Positions 33,029 to 42,568 of a DNA stretch of 64,000 bases are shown here, in pieces. The notes under the pieces are model-generated. The model worked only from the letters and a program-made list of their open reading frames with translations, ran no database searches and had not been told where the DNA came from. Numbering within the stretch: position 1 is the first letter of the stretch; each line of letters opens with the position of its first letter. The translations under genes and the position numbers were made by a program. Origin of the DNA: Thiorhodovibrio frisius (GTDB lineage Bacteria; Pseudomonadota; Gammaproteobacteria; Chromatiales; Chromatiaceae); the NCBI RefSeq assembly GCF_033954835.1, contig NZ_CP121471.1, positions 1,302,001-1,366,000 of the forward strand, written 5' to 3'.

Positions 33029-33801
33029 ATCGCTGGCAGCGGTACTGGGTGGCCTATGAGACCTTGGTCGCCAAAGAGGCATTACGCTTTGTGCGCATCT
33101 GGATACAGACGCTCTTGCCGTCGGTCATTACTACCATGCTCTATTTTGTGATTTTCGGCCGGCTGATTGGCGAGCGCATTGGCCCGATGGAGGGCTTCAG
33201 CTACCTGAACTTTATTGTGCCCGGGCTGGTCCTAATGGCGGTGATCACCAATTCCTATTCCAACGTGGTCTCATCTTTCTACAGCAGCAAATTCTCGCAC
33301 TACATTGAAGAACTGCTGGTGTCGCCGACACCCAACTGGGTGATTCTGGCCGGTTACGTAACAGGAGGTGTATTGCGGGGGCTGAGCGTCGGTGTTGCGG
33401 TGACCTTGGTCGCCTTTATTTTTACCGACCTGGACATCCACAGCTATGGGATTACCCTGCTCATTGTTCTGATGACGGCTATTTTGTTCTCCCTGGGTGG
33501 TTTCATCAATGCCGTCTTCGCAAACAGCTTCGATGATATTTCCATTGTTCCAACCTTTGTGCTGACGCCGCTTACCTATCTGGGTGGGGTGTTCTATTCT
33601 ATCGATTTGCTGCCAGGGTTTTGGCAGGATTTGTCTCTGCTCAATCCCATTCTCTACATGGTCAATGCCTTTCGCTATGGGCTTTTAGGGGTCAGCGATA
33701 TTCCGCTCTGGGTCGCTTTCACTCTGGTGGCCTGCTGCATCGCTGTGCTGACCTGGTTCAGCCTGGAGTTGCTGCGCCGGGGCATTGGCATCAAGAGTTG
33801 A
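33025..33801 (+). CDS. ABC-2 type exporter, permease subunit (YadH-like)
   Basis: 258 residues with six predicted membrane helices (for example LLPSVITTMLYFVIFGRL, NFIVPGLVLMAVITNSY, ISIVPTFVLTPLTYLGGVFY). The family motif region FVLTPLTYLGGVFYSI sits between helices five and six. It overlaps the ATPase gene by ATGA, so the two are translationally coupled. YadGH-type transporters are common in gammaproteobacteria; the cargo is not known. Confidence 0.93.
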   Translation: MNRWQRYWVAYETLVAKEALRFVRIWIQTLLPSVITTMLYFVIFGRLIGERIGPMEGFSYLNFIVPGLVLMAVITNSYSNVVSSFYSSKFSHYIEELLVSPTPNWVILAGYVTGGVLRGLSVGVAVTLVAFIFTDLDIHSYGITLLIVLMTAILFSLGGFINAVFANSFDDISIVPTFVLTPLTYLGGVFYSIDLLPGFWQDLSLLNPILYMVNAFRYGLLGVSDIPLWVAFTLVACCIAVLTWFSLELLRRGIGIKS

Positions 33802-33847
33802 GCGGAATTTCTGCGGGCTCAGCTTGAGCTATGTGCGCGGCGGTGGG

Positions 33848-36289
33848 ATGATTCCTGTTATGAATAAGCTGTGCCGGTACTCTTCCCCTTTGTTTTTTAG
33901 GCGTTCGCAGCGCAGCACTCACGCTCGCGCGCAGCGCGGCGGTTTCTGGCGGTTTCTGCTGGGCGTTGTGGTCTTGCTCGGGATTGGCGGCGTCGGCGTG
34001 CTGGGCATCTACGCGCTGCAACTCGATGATGTCGTTCGCTCCAAGTTTGAGGGCAAGCGCTGGGCGCTGCCGGCGCGCGTTTATGCACGCCCGCTCGAGC
34101 TTTACCAGGGCCGCACGCTGGCGCCCGAGGCGCTGGTGGCGGAGCTTGAGCGGCTGAAGTATCTGCCCGTCACTGAGGTCGACCGCCCAGGCACCTACCA
34201 CCGGGATGGGAACAAGGTGCGTTTCTACACCCATGGCTTTCGCTTCTGGGATGGCGCCGAGCGCTCGGCACTGCTTGAGGTGACCTTTGCCGAGGGCGAA
34301 GTAAGCGCGGTTGCGACGCTCGATCAGGGCCCGGCGATCACCCTGGTGCGGCTCGACCCGGCGCTGATCGCCAGCGTTTACCCTACCCACAACGAGGACC
34401 GGGTCTTGCTGCGCCGGGCGCAGCTGCCCGATCTTCTCGTCAAAACGCTGCTCGCGGTTGAGGACCGCAAGTTCTACCGCCACTTTGGGGTCGATCCCAA
34501 GGGCATTGTCCGGGCGGCCTTCAAGAACCTGATGGCCGGGCGCACGGTGGAAGGTGCCAGTACCCTGACCCAGCAGTTGGTCAAGAATTTCTATCTGAAT
34601 CAAGAGCGCACCCTTGAGCGGAAGCTCAACGAAGCGCTGATGGCAATGTTGCTTGAGCTGCGCTACGCCAAGGACGACATCCTGACCGCCTATGCCAACG
34701 AGGTCTACATGGGCCAGGATGGCAGTCGTGGCATTCATGGCTTTGGTCTCGCCAGTCGGTTTTATTTCGACCGTGCGCTCTCGGAGCTTGACGTGGCCGA
34801 TACCGCGCTCTTGGTTGCGGTACTCAAGGGACCGTCCGAATACAATCCGCGTCGCCACCCCGAGAAGACGCTGGAACGGCGCAATCTGGTGATCGACATC
34901 ATGGCGCATCATCAGATCATTTCGCTCGCCGAGGCCGAACAGGCCAAGGCAGCGCCCTTGGGATTGCGCGAGGGCGGTGCGCGACCAAGCGGTGATTACC
35001 CGGCCTTTGTGCAACTGGTGCGGCGGCAATTGCAGCGAGATTACCGCGAAGAGGATCTGCGCTCGGAAGGGCTGAAAATTTTCACCACGCTCGACCCGCT
35101 GATTCAAACCGCCGCCGAACAGGCCATTCGCGACCGCTTGCCCAAGCTTGAAAAACAGCGCGGTTATTCCTCGGGCACCTTCGAGTCTGCGGCGGTGGTG
35201 ACCTCCGTGGCCCAGGGTGAGGTTCTGGCCCTGGTGGGCAGCCGCAATGCCGCCTTCGAAGGCTTTAATCGCGCGCTCGACGCGGTGCGCTCCATCGGCT
35301 CTGCGGTCAAACCGGTGATCTACCTCACCGCCCTTGAGCGCCCGGAGCAATTCTCTCTGGCGACCTCGATTCCCGACCAGCCCGTTAGTCTGCGCATTGG
35401 CGCCAATGTGTGGGAGCCGAAAAACTACGATCATCGCGTGCACGGTAATGTGCCTCTGTACCGGGCGCTGGCCAAGTCCTACAATCTCGCCGCAGTCAAT
35501 CTGGGGCTTGAGCTTGGCGTCGATGAGGTCGCTCAGACGCTCAGGCGCCTGGGTGCGATGCGCCAGATCAATGCGGTACCGGCCATGCTGCTGGGTTCCG
35601 TGTCCCTGGCTCCCATCGAGCTTGCGCAGGTCTACCAGACCATCGCCGCCGGTGGCTTTCGCACGCCGCTGCGCGCCATTCGCGAGGTGTTGGACTCCTC
35701 CGGTCGCCCCTTGACGCGCTATCCGCTCGCTGTGGAACCGGTGGTGCGCGGCGACGCGGCCTTCATGACCCAATGGGCCATGCGCCAAGTGGTGGAGCAG
35801 GGCACCGCTGTGTGGCTTAAGCAGCGCTTGCCCCAAGGCTTGAGCGTGGCGGGCAAGACCGGTACCACCAATGATCTGCGCGACAGTTGGTTTGCCGGTT
35901 TTAGTGGCGACAAAGTGGCGGTCGTATGGGTTGGGCGCGATAATAATAAATCGACAGGACTGACTGGCTCCAGCGGTGCGCTGCGCGTCTGGGGCGATCT
36001 GATGGCGAACATCGACAACCAGCCACTGAGCGACATTCCGCCCGATGGCGTGATCCTGGCCCAGGGGTGTGGTGGTCTGACGATGCCGGTCAACGCCGAG
36101 TTTGCCGAGATGGCTGCCTGTCGCGAACCTAGCGGTCAACCCGGCGGCGAAGCGGTGGCCGAGGCTGACAGCGGCACCGATACTGACCCCGAGGAATCTG
36201 GGCCGAGTCGCGAGCAGTCCCGACCCGCGTCGGACCGCGAGGATCGCGGTTCGCGCAATCTTTTTCTCAGCGATTTTTATGGTGACTGA
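33848..36289 (+). CDS. mrcB: Penicillin-binding protein 1B
   Basis: The ATG at 33848 is chosen because upstream in-frame codons overlap the permease gene. 813 residues: short cytoplasmic tail, membrane helix (FLLGVVVLLGIGGVGVLGIY), and a UB2H regulatory domain (about 65-150, with WALPARVYARPLELYQG). The GT51 domain has AVEDRKFYRHFG and EGASTLTQQLVKNFYL. The transpeptidase has SAVK (Ser485), SYN and KTGTTND. The UB2H domain separates it from PBP1A. The acidic Ser/Asp-rich C-terminal tail is variable. A TPR lipoprotein gene overlaps its stop codon, and may act as a partner as LpoB or YbgF-like proteins do elsewhere; that part is inference. Confidence 0.95.
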   Translation: MIPVMNKLCRYSSPLFFRRSQRSTHARAQRGGFWRFLLGVVVLLGIGGVGVLGIYALQLDDVVRSKFEGKRWALPARVYARPLELYQGRTLAPEALVAELERLKYLPVTEVDRPGTYHRDGNKVRFYTHGFRFWDGAERSALLEVTFAEGEVSAVATLDQGPAITLVRLDPALIASVYPTHNEDRVLLRRAQLPDLLVKTLLAVEDRKFYRHFGVDPKGIVRAAFKNLMAGRTVEGASTLTQQLVKNFYLNQERTLERKLNEALMAMLLELRYAKDDILTAYANEVYMGQDGSRGIHGFGLASRFYFDRALSELDVADTALLVAVLKGPSEYNPRRHPEKTLERRNLVIDIMAHHQIISLAEAEQAKAAPLGLREGGARPSGDYPAFVQLVRRQLQRDYREEDLRSEGLKIFTTLDPLIQTAAEQAIRDRLPKLEKQRGYSSGTFESAAVVTSVAQGEVLALVGSRNAAFEGFNRALDAVRSIGSAVKPVIYLTALERPEQFSLATSIPDQPVSLRIGANVWEPKNYDHRVHGNVPLYRALAKSYNLAAVNLGLELGVDEVAQTLRRLGAMRQINAVPAMLLGSVSLAPIELAQVYQTIAAGGFRTPLRAIREVLDSSGRPLTRYPLAVEPVVRGDAAFMTQWAMRQVVEQGTAVWLKQRLPQGLSVAGKTGTTNDLRDSWFAGFSGDKVAVVWVGRDNNKSTGLTGSSGALRVWGDLMANIDNQPLSDIPPDGVILAQGCGGLTMPVNAEFAEMAACREPSGQPGGEAVAEADSGTDTDPEESGPSREQSRPASDREDRGSRNLFLSDFYGD

Positions 36290-37119
36290 TGACTGAGCAC
36301 AGGCGATTCATCTCTCTTTTTGCGATGCCGATGGCCGCGATGCCAATGGCTCTGGTCCCAATGGCCTTGATGACAGCAGCGGCAATCAGCGGCTGCGCGA
36401 CCACACAGCGCCAGGAGCCGCCAGCGCCCATTGTCGATGCCCGGGTCGCGCCTGCGCCGACCAATCGTGCTGAGCAAACCCCAGAGCCAACCACTCCGCC
36501 CGAGCCGGCGCGGATCTACGCCTACCAGCCGGTGACCACGGCGCCGCCTGCGGGCGCGGACTCCATGGCGCCCGGTGCAGCCAGTGCGCAGACGGGCGCG
36601 GCAGAGAATGCCGCCGGCAGTGCGACAACACCCGCCGCCGCGTTGCCGGCAACTGAATCGCCCGCGCAACTCCCCGCCGATGCGAACGCCGAGGCGGCTG
36701 GCAATGCGCCGGCGGTGGTCGGGCCAGGCTCAACCACGCCCGCTTTACCGGCCCCCGAAACGCAGCTCGCCTCGGCCTCCGCGTTGCAAACACCACAACT
36801 GGCACCGGCGGTTGACGCCCTGGCCAAGCAGGCCGAGGGTCAGCGCCAGAGTGGCGACTATGCTGGCGCCGCTGCAACGCTAGAGCGCGCTCTGCGCCTG
36901 CAATCGCGCGAAGGTTACCTGTGGAATCGCCTCGCGCATGTGCGCCTGGAGCAGGGCCTTGCGAGCCAAGCGGCCAACCTGGCCGCGCGCGCGAACGCGC
37001 TCTCCGGCGATAGCGACAGCCTCAAGCGCGACAACTGGCTGGTGATTTCCGACGCGCGCCGACGCACCGGTGATCTCGAGGGCGCGCAGGAAGCCCAGCG
37101 CAAAGCCTCGGGAGGCTAG
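36289..37119 (+). CDS. TPR-containing lipoprotein
   Basis: 276 residues. A lipoprotein signal peptide ends in AISGC at about residue 36. A ~130-residue Ala/Pro/Thr-rich disordered linker follows, then TPR-like helices at about 185-270 (AKQAEGQRQSGDYAGAAATL and GYLWNRLAHVRLEQGLASQA). The start ATGA overlaps the mrcB stop. The long flexible linker would let the TPR domain reach across the periplasm. A role as an accessory of PBP1B is plausible from position only. Confidence 0.82.
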   Translation: MTEHRRFISLFAMPMAAMPMALVPMALMTAAAISGCATTQRQEPPAPIVDARVAPAPTNRAEQTPEPTTPPEPARIYAYQPVTTAPPAGADSMAPGAASAQTGAAENAAGSATTPAAALPATESPAQLPADANAEAAGNAPAVVGPGSTTPALPAPETQLASASALQTPQLAPAVDALAKQAEGQRQSGDYAGAAATLERALRLQSREGYLWNRLAHVRLEQGLASQAANLAARANALSGDSDSLKRDNWLVISDARRRTGDLEGAQEAQRKASGG

Positions 37120-37127
37120 GCGCACGC

Positions 37128-39131
37128 TTGCGGCAACTGGTGGGACAGCCATTTCAGCGCGATGAGAAAGCCCCGGCGGCGCCTGCCGCTGGCGGACTGG
37201 CTAGCATTTTTGGTCCGCAGGGGCAGCTTGCCCGGCACTTACACCATTTTGGTGCCAGGCCGCAGCAATTGGCCATGGCGACTCGGGTTGCCGATGTCAT
37301 CGCCGCTGGTGCTAGCCTGATCTGCGAGGCCGGCACTGGCACCGGCAAGACGCTGGCCTACCTGATTCCTGCCCTGCTGTGCGGGCGCAAGGTCGTCATT
37401 TCCACCGGCACCCGCACGTTGCAAGATCAACTCTTTCATCAGGATTTGCCGCTGGCTCGGCGTCTGCTCGGTATCCCGGTGCGGGTGGCACTGCTCAAGG
37501 GACGTGCCAATTACCTGTGCGTGCAGCGACTGGCGCAGACTGGTGCCAGTCGCGCCATGGCCGATGCCAGCCTGCGTGCGGAGCTTGCGCGGGTGCGCGA
37601 CTGGGCGCAGGTCACGCGCAGCGGCGATGTGGCCGAGGCCGGGCTGTCCGAGCATTCGCCAGTGTGGCCACTGGTCACCTCCACCGCCGACAATTGCCTG
37701 GGGCAGGACTGCGCGCACTTAAACGACTGCCATCTGGTGGCCGCACGGCGCCAGGCGCAGGAGGCCGACTTGGTGGTCATCAACCACCATCTGCTGTGCG
37801 CCGACATGGCACTGCGTCAGCAAGGTGTTGGCGAGGTGCTGCCTGGAGCCGATTGTTTCATCATCGACGAGGCGCATCAGTTGCCTGAGGTGGCTGGGGT
37901 GTTTTTCGGCCGCTCGCTCAGCAGTTATCAATTGCTCGATTTTGCGCGCGATCTGACCGCCGACCTCGCGCGCGAGGCCCCTGGACTCATCGATCTGTCA
38001 GTGCCGCTCGCGCGGCTGCGCCCGGCGGTGCAGGCACTGCGCCTAGCGCTAGGCACCCAGGACCGTCGCGCTGCCTGGGCCGCAGTGGGCTCGGACCCGC
38101 CGGTTGGAGACGCACGCACGGAGCTGGAGCAGCTTCTCGAGCAGCTCGACCAAGGGCTTGAGCGCCTTGCCGGTCACGCCAAAGCACTCGATCACGATCA
38201 GGAACGCTGCCGCGATCTGCGCGAACGGCTGGCACTCTTCGCAGCCGAGGAGGCTAGCGACCAAGTGCGCTGGTTCGATGCGCAGGGGCACGGTTTTCGT
38301 CTGCATCAAACGCCGCTCGAGGTAGCCAGTAGCTTTCAGCAACACCGTGCGCGTCTGCCCGCTGCCTGGGTGTTCACCTCCGCCACTCTGGCGGTGGGTG
38401 GGTCTTTTGCGCATTTCGCGCGGCAGATGGGACTCGAAGATGCTGACACAGCAAGTTGGGAAAGCCCCTTCGACCACGCGCGCCAAGCGCTATGGCTAAT
38501 GCCGCCGCACATGCCGGAGCCTGCGGATGCCGCCCACGATGCCAAAGTCGCCGACTTGGTGCTCGAACTCGCCCCGCTGACCCGTGGGCGGATGTTCGTG
38601 CTCTTTACCAGTCATCGCGCGCTGCAACAGGTGGCGGGATGGGTGGAAGGGCGACTCGACTACCCCTTGCTGGTGCAAGGCCAGGCGCCGCGTGCCGAAC
38701 TCATCCGGCGTTTCCGCGATCATGGTCATGCCGTGCTTTTTGGCAGTTCCAGCTTCTGGGAGGGAGTCGATGTGCGCGGCGACGCTCTCTCCTGTGTGAT
38801 TGTTGACAAGCTCCCTTTCGCGTCGCCGGCCGATCCACTGGTGCAGGCGCGCATTGATGCGCTGCGCGAGGCCGGCGGTCAGCCGTTTCGCGATTTTCAA
38901 CTGCCGCGCGCAGTCATTGCGCTGAAGCAGGGTGTCGGGCGTTTAATCCGCGATACGAGCGACCGTGGGCTTTTCGTGCTATGCGATCCGCGCCTGGGTA
39001 CCCGCTCTTATGGCGCGACCTTTGTGAAGAGTTTGCCACCAATGAGGCGCACCGAGTCCCTGGACGAGGTGCGGGCGTTCTTTTCGGCGGCGAGCTGTGC
39101 CGAGCAGACCGTTGCCCTGGCGGCGGGGTAG
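37128..39131 (+). CDS. yoaA: DinG/YoaA-family ATP-dependent DNA helicase
   Basis: About 660 residues; TTG 37128 and GTG 37140 are the possible starts. An XPD-like superfamily 2 helicase: Walker A EAGTGTGKT, motif II FIIDEAHQ, motif III-type TSATLAVGG, and the C-terminal motif VGRLIRDTSDRG. Four cysteines around YLCVQRL, NCLGQDC and NDCHL match the iron-sulfur cluster ligands of the family. YoaA works in DNA damage tolerance, in E. coli together with the polymerase chi subunit. It lies 8 bp after the lipoprotein gene, so cotranscription with mrcB is possible. Confidence 0.92.
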   Translation: MRQLVGQPFQRDEKAPAAPAAGGLASIFGPQGQLARHLHHFGARPQQLAMATRVADVIAAGASLICEAGTGTGKTLAYLIPALLCGRKVVISTGTRTLQDQLFHQDLPLARRLLGIPVRVALLKGRANYLCVQRLAQTGASRAMADASLRAELARVRDWAQVTRSGDVAEAGLSEHSPVWPLVTSTADNCLGQDCAHLNDCHLVAARRQAQEADLVVINHHLLCADMALRQQGVGEVLPGADCFIIDEAHQLPEVAGVFFGRSLSSYQLLDFARDLTADLAREAPGLIDLSVPLARLRPAVQALRLALGTQDRRAAWAAVGSDPPVGDARTELEQLLEQLDQGLERLAGHAKALDHDQERCRDLRERLALFAAEEASDQVRWFDAQGHGFRLHQTPLEVASSFQQHRARLPAAWVFTSATLAVGGSFAHFARQMGLEDADTASWESPFDHARQALWLMPPHMPEPADAAHDAKVADLVLELAPLTRGRMFVLFTSHRALQQVAGWVEGRLDYPLLVQGQAPRAELIRRFRDHGHAVLFGSSSFWEGVDVRGDALSCVIVDKLPFASPADPLVQARIDALREAGGQPFRDFQLPRAVIALKQGVGRLIRDTSDRGLFVLCDPRLGTRSYGATFVKSLPPMRRTESLDEVRAFFSAASCAEQTVALAAG

Positions 39132-39364
39132 AGGCTGATTTTGCGGATTTTGTACCTATATGAGTTTGGGATTGAGTCGCCAAGAGGCTATAGTGTCAGC
39201 TGTTCGCCGGTTGCCGGGCGCGGCGCGTCGCAGCCGAGCACTGAAAATGCATTTTCGACAGTGATCAACCATCTGATGTTCATTCATTCGTCCATTCCGT
39301 GCTTGCGCGGCGCCTGTGGTATGGCGCAAAAAGCGCACGCCTGGTCGGTCTAACGGGGCGGGGT

Positions 39365-40279
39365 ATGCTGGAGGAGGACTATTCGCTCAAGGAGGTCGAC
39401 AGCGAGGAACTTCGCGAACTCCTCGCCGAGAGCGAAGCGCTCGAAGAGCCCGAGTCCGGGGCGAGCGCCATCTGTGATCGCATCGCCTCCCTGCGCAGTC
39501 GCGGGCTGCGTCAAGCGCTGCCGGCCTTGATGATGGAGCTCGAGCGCATCGCCCGCGAGACCCTTGGCGCCGAGGAGCGCATCACCGTGATGCACTGTGT
39601 CAAAAAACCAGTGCTGAAAGCCATTGCCAGCCTGCCCAAGCCGCACGGGCCACCTCCGAGCAGTGGCAATGCCAACACCCTTGAGCAGCGCCTGCTGCTA
39701 CTGATGATTTACAACCTGCGCAAGACTCTGCATGAGATCGACCGCACCCAGAGCAGCCAATACGCCGATGATGACAGCGAGCGCATCTGGGTGTTGCAGC
39801 ACCTGTTTCGCTTCTTCACCCGCCAGATTCGCTACGGAATTGACTGGGACCGCCCGCTGCCACAACACACCTGGCGCGACCTCCACGATCTTTTCGTCTA
39901 TCTTGTCGTACGTGGCATGGTGCAGCTCAGCTCGGACTTCAGCGTGTCGATTTTCGACGAGGAGTTTGACGCCGAGATCGAATACAAGCGCGCCCTGCTG
40001 CTGGGGCTGGCTGATCGACTCACCAACCGCAAAGCCAAGACCGAGGATTTTTTTAAGGAGCTCAAGCGCTGGGCCAGCGAGACCCGACTGCTGGACCCCA
40101 ACGGTCTGGTTGGCCAGAGCGGCCTGATCAAACTGGAGGTCACCCAGGACGATCCGCCGCTGCTGTTTGAGGGCGCGCTCGCAAAAGCCTTTCGCGGCTG
40201 GGTGGTGCGACCGCCAGAGGCTTTTCGCGAGTTTATCGACACCGTCAATCACGGCGACCGCGCGCCAGTCCAGGCCTGA
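39365..40279 (+). CDS. Uncharacterised cytoplasmic protein
   Basis: 304 residues from ATG 39365, with a G-rich stretch just before it; the frame extends 22 codons further upstream without a better start. The protein is helical and charged, with no signal peptide or membrane helix. Recognisable stretches are LRQALPALMMELERIARETL, VKKPVLKAIASLPKP, LLLLMIYNLRKTLHEIDR and WDRPLPQHTWRDLHDLFVYL. I do not recognise the family. It is followed after 25 bp by tsaB, so it may share its promoter. Confidence 0.7.
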   Translation: MLEEDYSLKEVDSEELRELLAESEALEEPESGASAICDRIASLRSRGLRQALPALMMELERIARETLGAEERITVMHCVKKPVLKAIASLPKPHGPPPSSGNANTLEQRLLLLMIYNLRKTLHEIDRTQSSQYADDDSERIWVLQHLFRFFTRQIRYGIDWDRPLPQHTWRDLHDLFVYLVVRGMVQLSSDFSVSIFDEEFDAEIEYKRALLLGLADRLTNRKAKTEDFFKELKRWASETRLLDPNGLVGQSGLIKLEVTQDDPPLLFEGALAKAFRGWVVRPPEAFREFIDTVNHGDRAPVQA

Positions 40280-40304
40280 TGCCCATTCCCAACGCCCTTG
40301 ACCG

Positions 40305-41027
40305 ATGAAAATACTCGCGCTTGAGACCTCCGGGGTTTACTGCTCCGTGGCGCTGCTGCGCGATTGCGCCCTGTTTTCCCAACACGAACTAGCCGCGCGG
40401 CGCCATGGCGAGCGCCTGTTGCCGATGATGGAAGCCGTCCTTGCGCAGGGCGATCTGAGCCTGGCCGAGCTTGACGCCATTGCTTTCGGGCAGGGGCCTG
40501 GTTCCTTCACCGGCGTGCGCATTGCCGCAGCCGTGGCCCAGGGTGTTGCCTTCGGCGCCGGGCTGCCCGTGGTTGGTATTTCCACTCTGGCCGGCTTGGC
40601 GCATGCCGGTTGGCGTCATCACCGGCAAAGCCGCATTCTCGCCGCAGTCGATGCACGGATCGGAGAGCTTTACTGGGGCCTGTTTGACGTGGAAGGTCCG
40701 GGGCAGGTGCGCCCCTTGGGTGGCGAAAGCGTCAGTGCGCCCGAGACAGTCGGTACCTCAACCTTGGTGCCCGCTGGCGAACAACCGCCGGCAGCCGACC
40801 TTGGCGTTGGCAACGGCTGGGAGATCTATCCCGACATTCTGATGGCGCGCACGAGAATCGACCAGGAACGCATCGACGCGCATCTGGTCTGCACCGCAGC
40901 CGACATCGCCGAACTGGCCGCTGTCGCCTTGGCGAACGATCAGGCGGTGCCACCGGAGCAGGGGTGTCCGGTCTACCTGCGCGATCAAGTGGCGAGCAAG
41001 CCCTCGGCCGCCGCAGTTTTGCGCTGA
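40305..41027 (+). CDS. tsaB: tRNA threonylcarbamoyladenosine biosynthesis protein TsaB
   Basis: 240 residues. An actin-like ATPase fold begins KILALETSG, and FGQGPGSFTGVRIAAAVAQG is the family hallmark; TsaB lacks the metal-binding histidines of its paralogue TsaD. It is the scaffold that joins TsaD and TsaE for the t6A37 modification of tRNAs reading ANN codons. Length fits the family. Essential in most bacteria. Confidence 0.94.
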   Translation: MKILALETSGVYCSVALLRDCALFSQHELAARRHGERLLPMMEAVLAQGDLSLAELDAIAFGQGPGSFTGVRIAAAVAQGVAFGAGLPVVGISTLAGLAHAGWRHHRQSRILAAVDARIGELYWGLFDVEGPGQVRPLGGESVSAPETVGTSTLVPAGEQPPAADLGVGNGWEIYPDILMARTRIDQERIDAHLVCTAADIAELAAVALANDQAVPPEQGCPVYLRDQVASKPSAAAVLR

Positions 41028-41118
41028 TTTGAGCCCTAATCCGTTCTCGCGCCCCGGCCAAGTTTCATTGGCCAAAGGGACGGCCGGGCGACTCTGAAAT
41101 CTTGCGCGAATGCGCCTG

Positions 41119-41367
41119 TCAGCTTTGGGGGTGGCAGTTGCCGCTTTCATGCCGATGCCGGCAATGGCGGCGCAGGCAGGTCAGCACATACTGGGTTAAG
41201 GCCAGCCCAACGCTGACAAAAACCGCCGCGCTTCCTGCTACTCGTGTTACCGGCTCAGCCTGAGAAAAACTCAGTACCAGCCAGGTGAGAAAGGTCAGGA
41301 TGGCGGCGAACAGGGCGACCATGGCAAAGGGCCATGGGCTGTTGGAGCACTTGGGACAGAATCTCAT
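41119..41367 (-). CDS. Small two-helix membrane protein with an N-terminal CxxC
   Basis: 82 residues starting MRFCPKCSNSP at 41367. A single CPKC knuckle is followed by two hydrophobic segments (FAMVALFAAILTFLTWLVL and VAGSAAVFVSVGLALTQYVL) and a His/Arg-rich tail. Small membrane proteins of this layout are common next to other genes in purple sulfur bacteria, but no function is known to me. The longer upstream frame contains no membrane or domain features, so the short form is preferred. Confidence 0.65.
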   Translation of the reverse strand: MRFCPKCSNSPWPFAMVALFAAILTFLTWLVLSFSQAEPVTRVAGSAAVFVSVGLALTQYVLTCLRRHCRHRHESGNCHPQS

Positions 41368-41535
41368 TAAAGGCCTCGCGATGCCTGTAAAGCAGCCGGG
41401 GCATGCCGCCTGAGTTGCCTGCATGCACCCTGGACTTGGGTCAACAACGGGTCTCGAGCAATCCAGCTTAGAATACCGCATTTTTGCCGCCGCGACGATG
41501 GCACTTGCCCCAACCCCGCAAAGCGAGAATCGCCC

Positions 41536-42387
41536 ATGGAGACGCCGCCACCCGAGTCGATACAACAGACAATGCGCCAGCCAACCAGCCTTCAGGAAGC
41601 AGCCCAAACGGCCTTGGCTGCCTGCGTGGTCGAAGACAAGCTCGACGCCACCCAAGCCCTGGCCGCGCGCTGGCAAGCCGGCGACTTGTTATGGGATGAG
41701 CAGACCCGGCCACTGCGGCCCGAAGCCGCCGGCCGGCCGCCACAACCGCATCTGGTATCCCCGCGCGAGCTGCCCAAACGCGGGCTTGGCACGCCCGAGG
41801 GGCGCGCCGCTCTGTTGCACGCGGTGGCCCATATCGAGTTCAATGCCATCAATCTGGCGCTGGATGCGGTGCAGCGTTTTGCCGGGCTGCCAAGGGATTA
41901 TTACAACGACTGGGTGCAGGTAGCCGCCGAGGAAGCCCAGCACTTCGGGCTGATGCGCAAGCGACTGCGCGCGCTTGGTTTCGACTACGGTGATTTTCCG
42001 GCGCACAACGGACTTTGGGAGATGGCGACCGCCACCGCCGATGATGTCCTCGCGCGTATGGCCCTGGTCCCGCGCGGACTCGAAGCACGCGGGCTCGATG
42101 TCACCCCTGGCATGATCGAGCGTCTGCGCGAGGTGGGCGATCACCCAAGCGCCGAGGCGCTCGGCATCATCCTGCACGACGAGGTCGGCCATGTCGCGGC
42201 TGGCTCGCGCTGGTTCGCCTACCTGTGCGCGCAGCGTGCGCTCGATCCGGCTCCCACCTACATTGCGCTGCTGCGCCAGCACATGAAGGGCCGGCTTCCC
42301 TGTCCGGTGAATTTTGCCGACCGCCGTCGCGCCGGCTTCGATCAGGCCGAACTCGAACAGCTCGCCCGACTTTGCGCCGAGGTTTAA
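41536..42387 (+). CDS. DUF455 ferritin-like protein
   Basis: 283 residues. A diiron-type four-helix arrangement is suggested by HAVAHIEFNAINLALD, QVAAEEAQHFGLMRKRL and IILHDEVGHVAAGSRW, giving the paired E..EAQH and HDEVGH ligand motifs. The N-terminal PRELPKRGLGTPEGRAALLH is the usual DUF455 lead-in. The family is related to the tRNA hydroxylase MiaE in fold, but its substrate is not established. Monocistronic, with 180 bp before the nrfA-like gene. Confidence 0.88.
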   Translation: METPPPESIQQTMRQPTSLQEAAQTALAACVVEDKLDATQALAARWQAGDLLWDEQTRPLRPEAAGRPPQPHLVSPRELPKRGLGTPEGRAALLHAVAHIEFNAINLALDAVQRFAGLPRDYYNDWVQVAAEEAQHFGLMRKRLRALGFDYGDFPAHNGLWEMATATADDVLARMALVPRGLEARGLDVTPGMIERLREVGDHPSAEALGIILHDEVGHVAAGSRWFAYLCAQRALDPAPTYIALLRQHMKGRLPCPVNFADRRRAGFDQAELEQLARLCAEV

Positions 42388-42568
42388 ACCCTTTTTAATC
42401 AGGCCGCGCGTGCTCGGCTCAAAGCACGTGCTGCTAGCCAGTTCGACATGGCGGCCTTGTGCTGCGGCTGCTAGAATTGACCACAGTCCAAGTGCGGATT
42501 TGCGGATCTAAAGAGGGGAAGGAAGAAAGCCGAGTTCTTGCTTCCCGACCTCTTCGGCGGAGAATGCG

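Noticed and set aside
33791-36139. A 782-codon open frame opposite mrcB
   Set aside because: It is the antisense shadow of a well-supported PBP1B gene; its translation has no domain features and arises from GC-rich codon bias.
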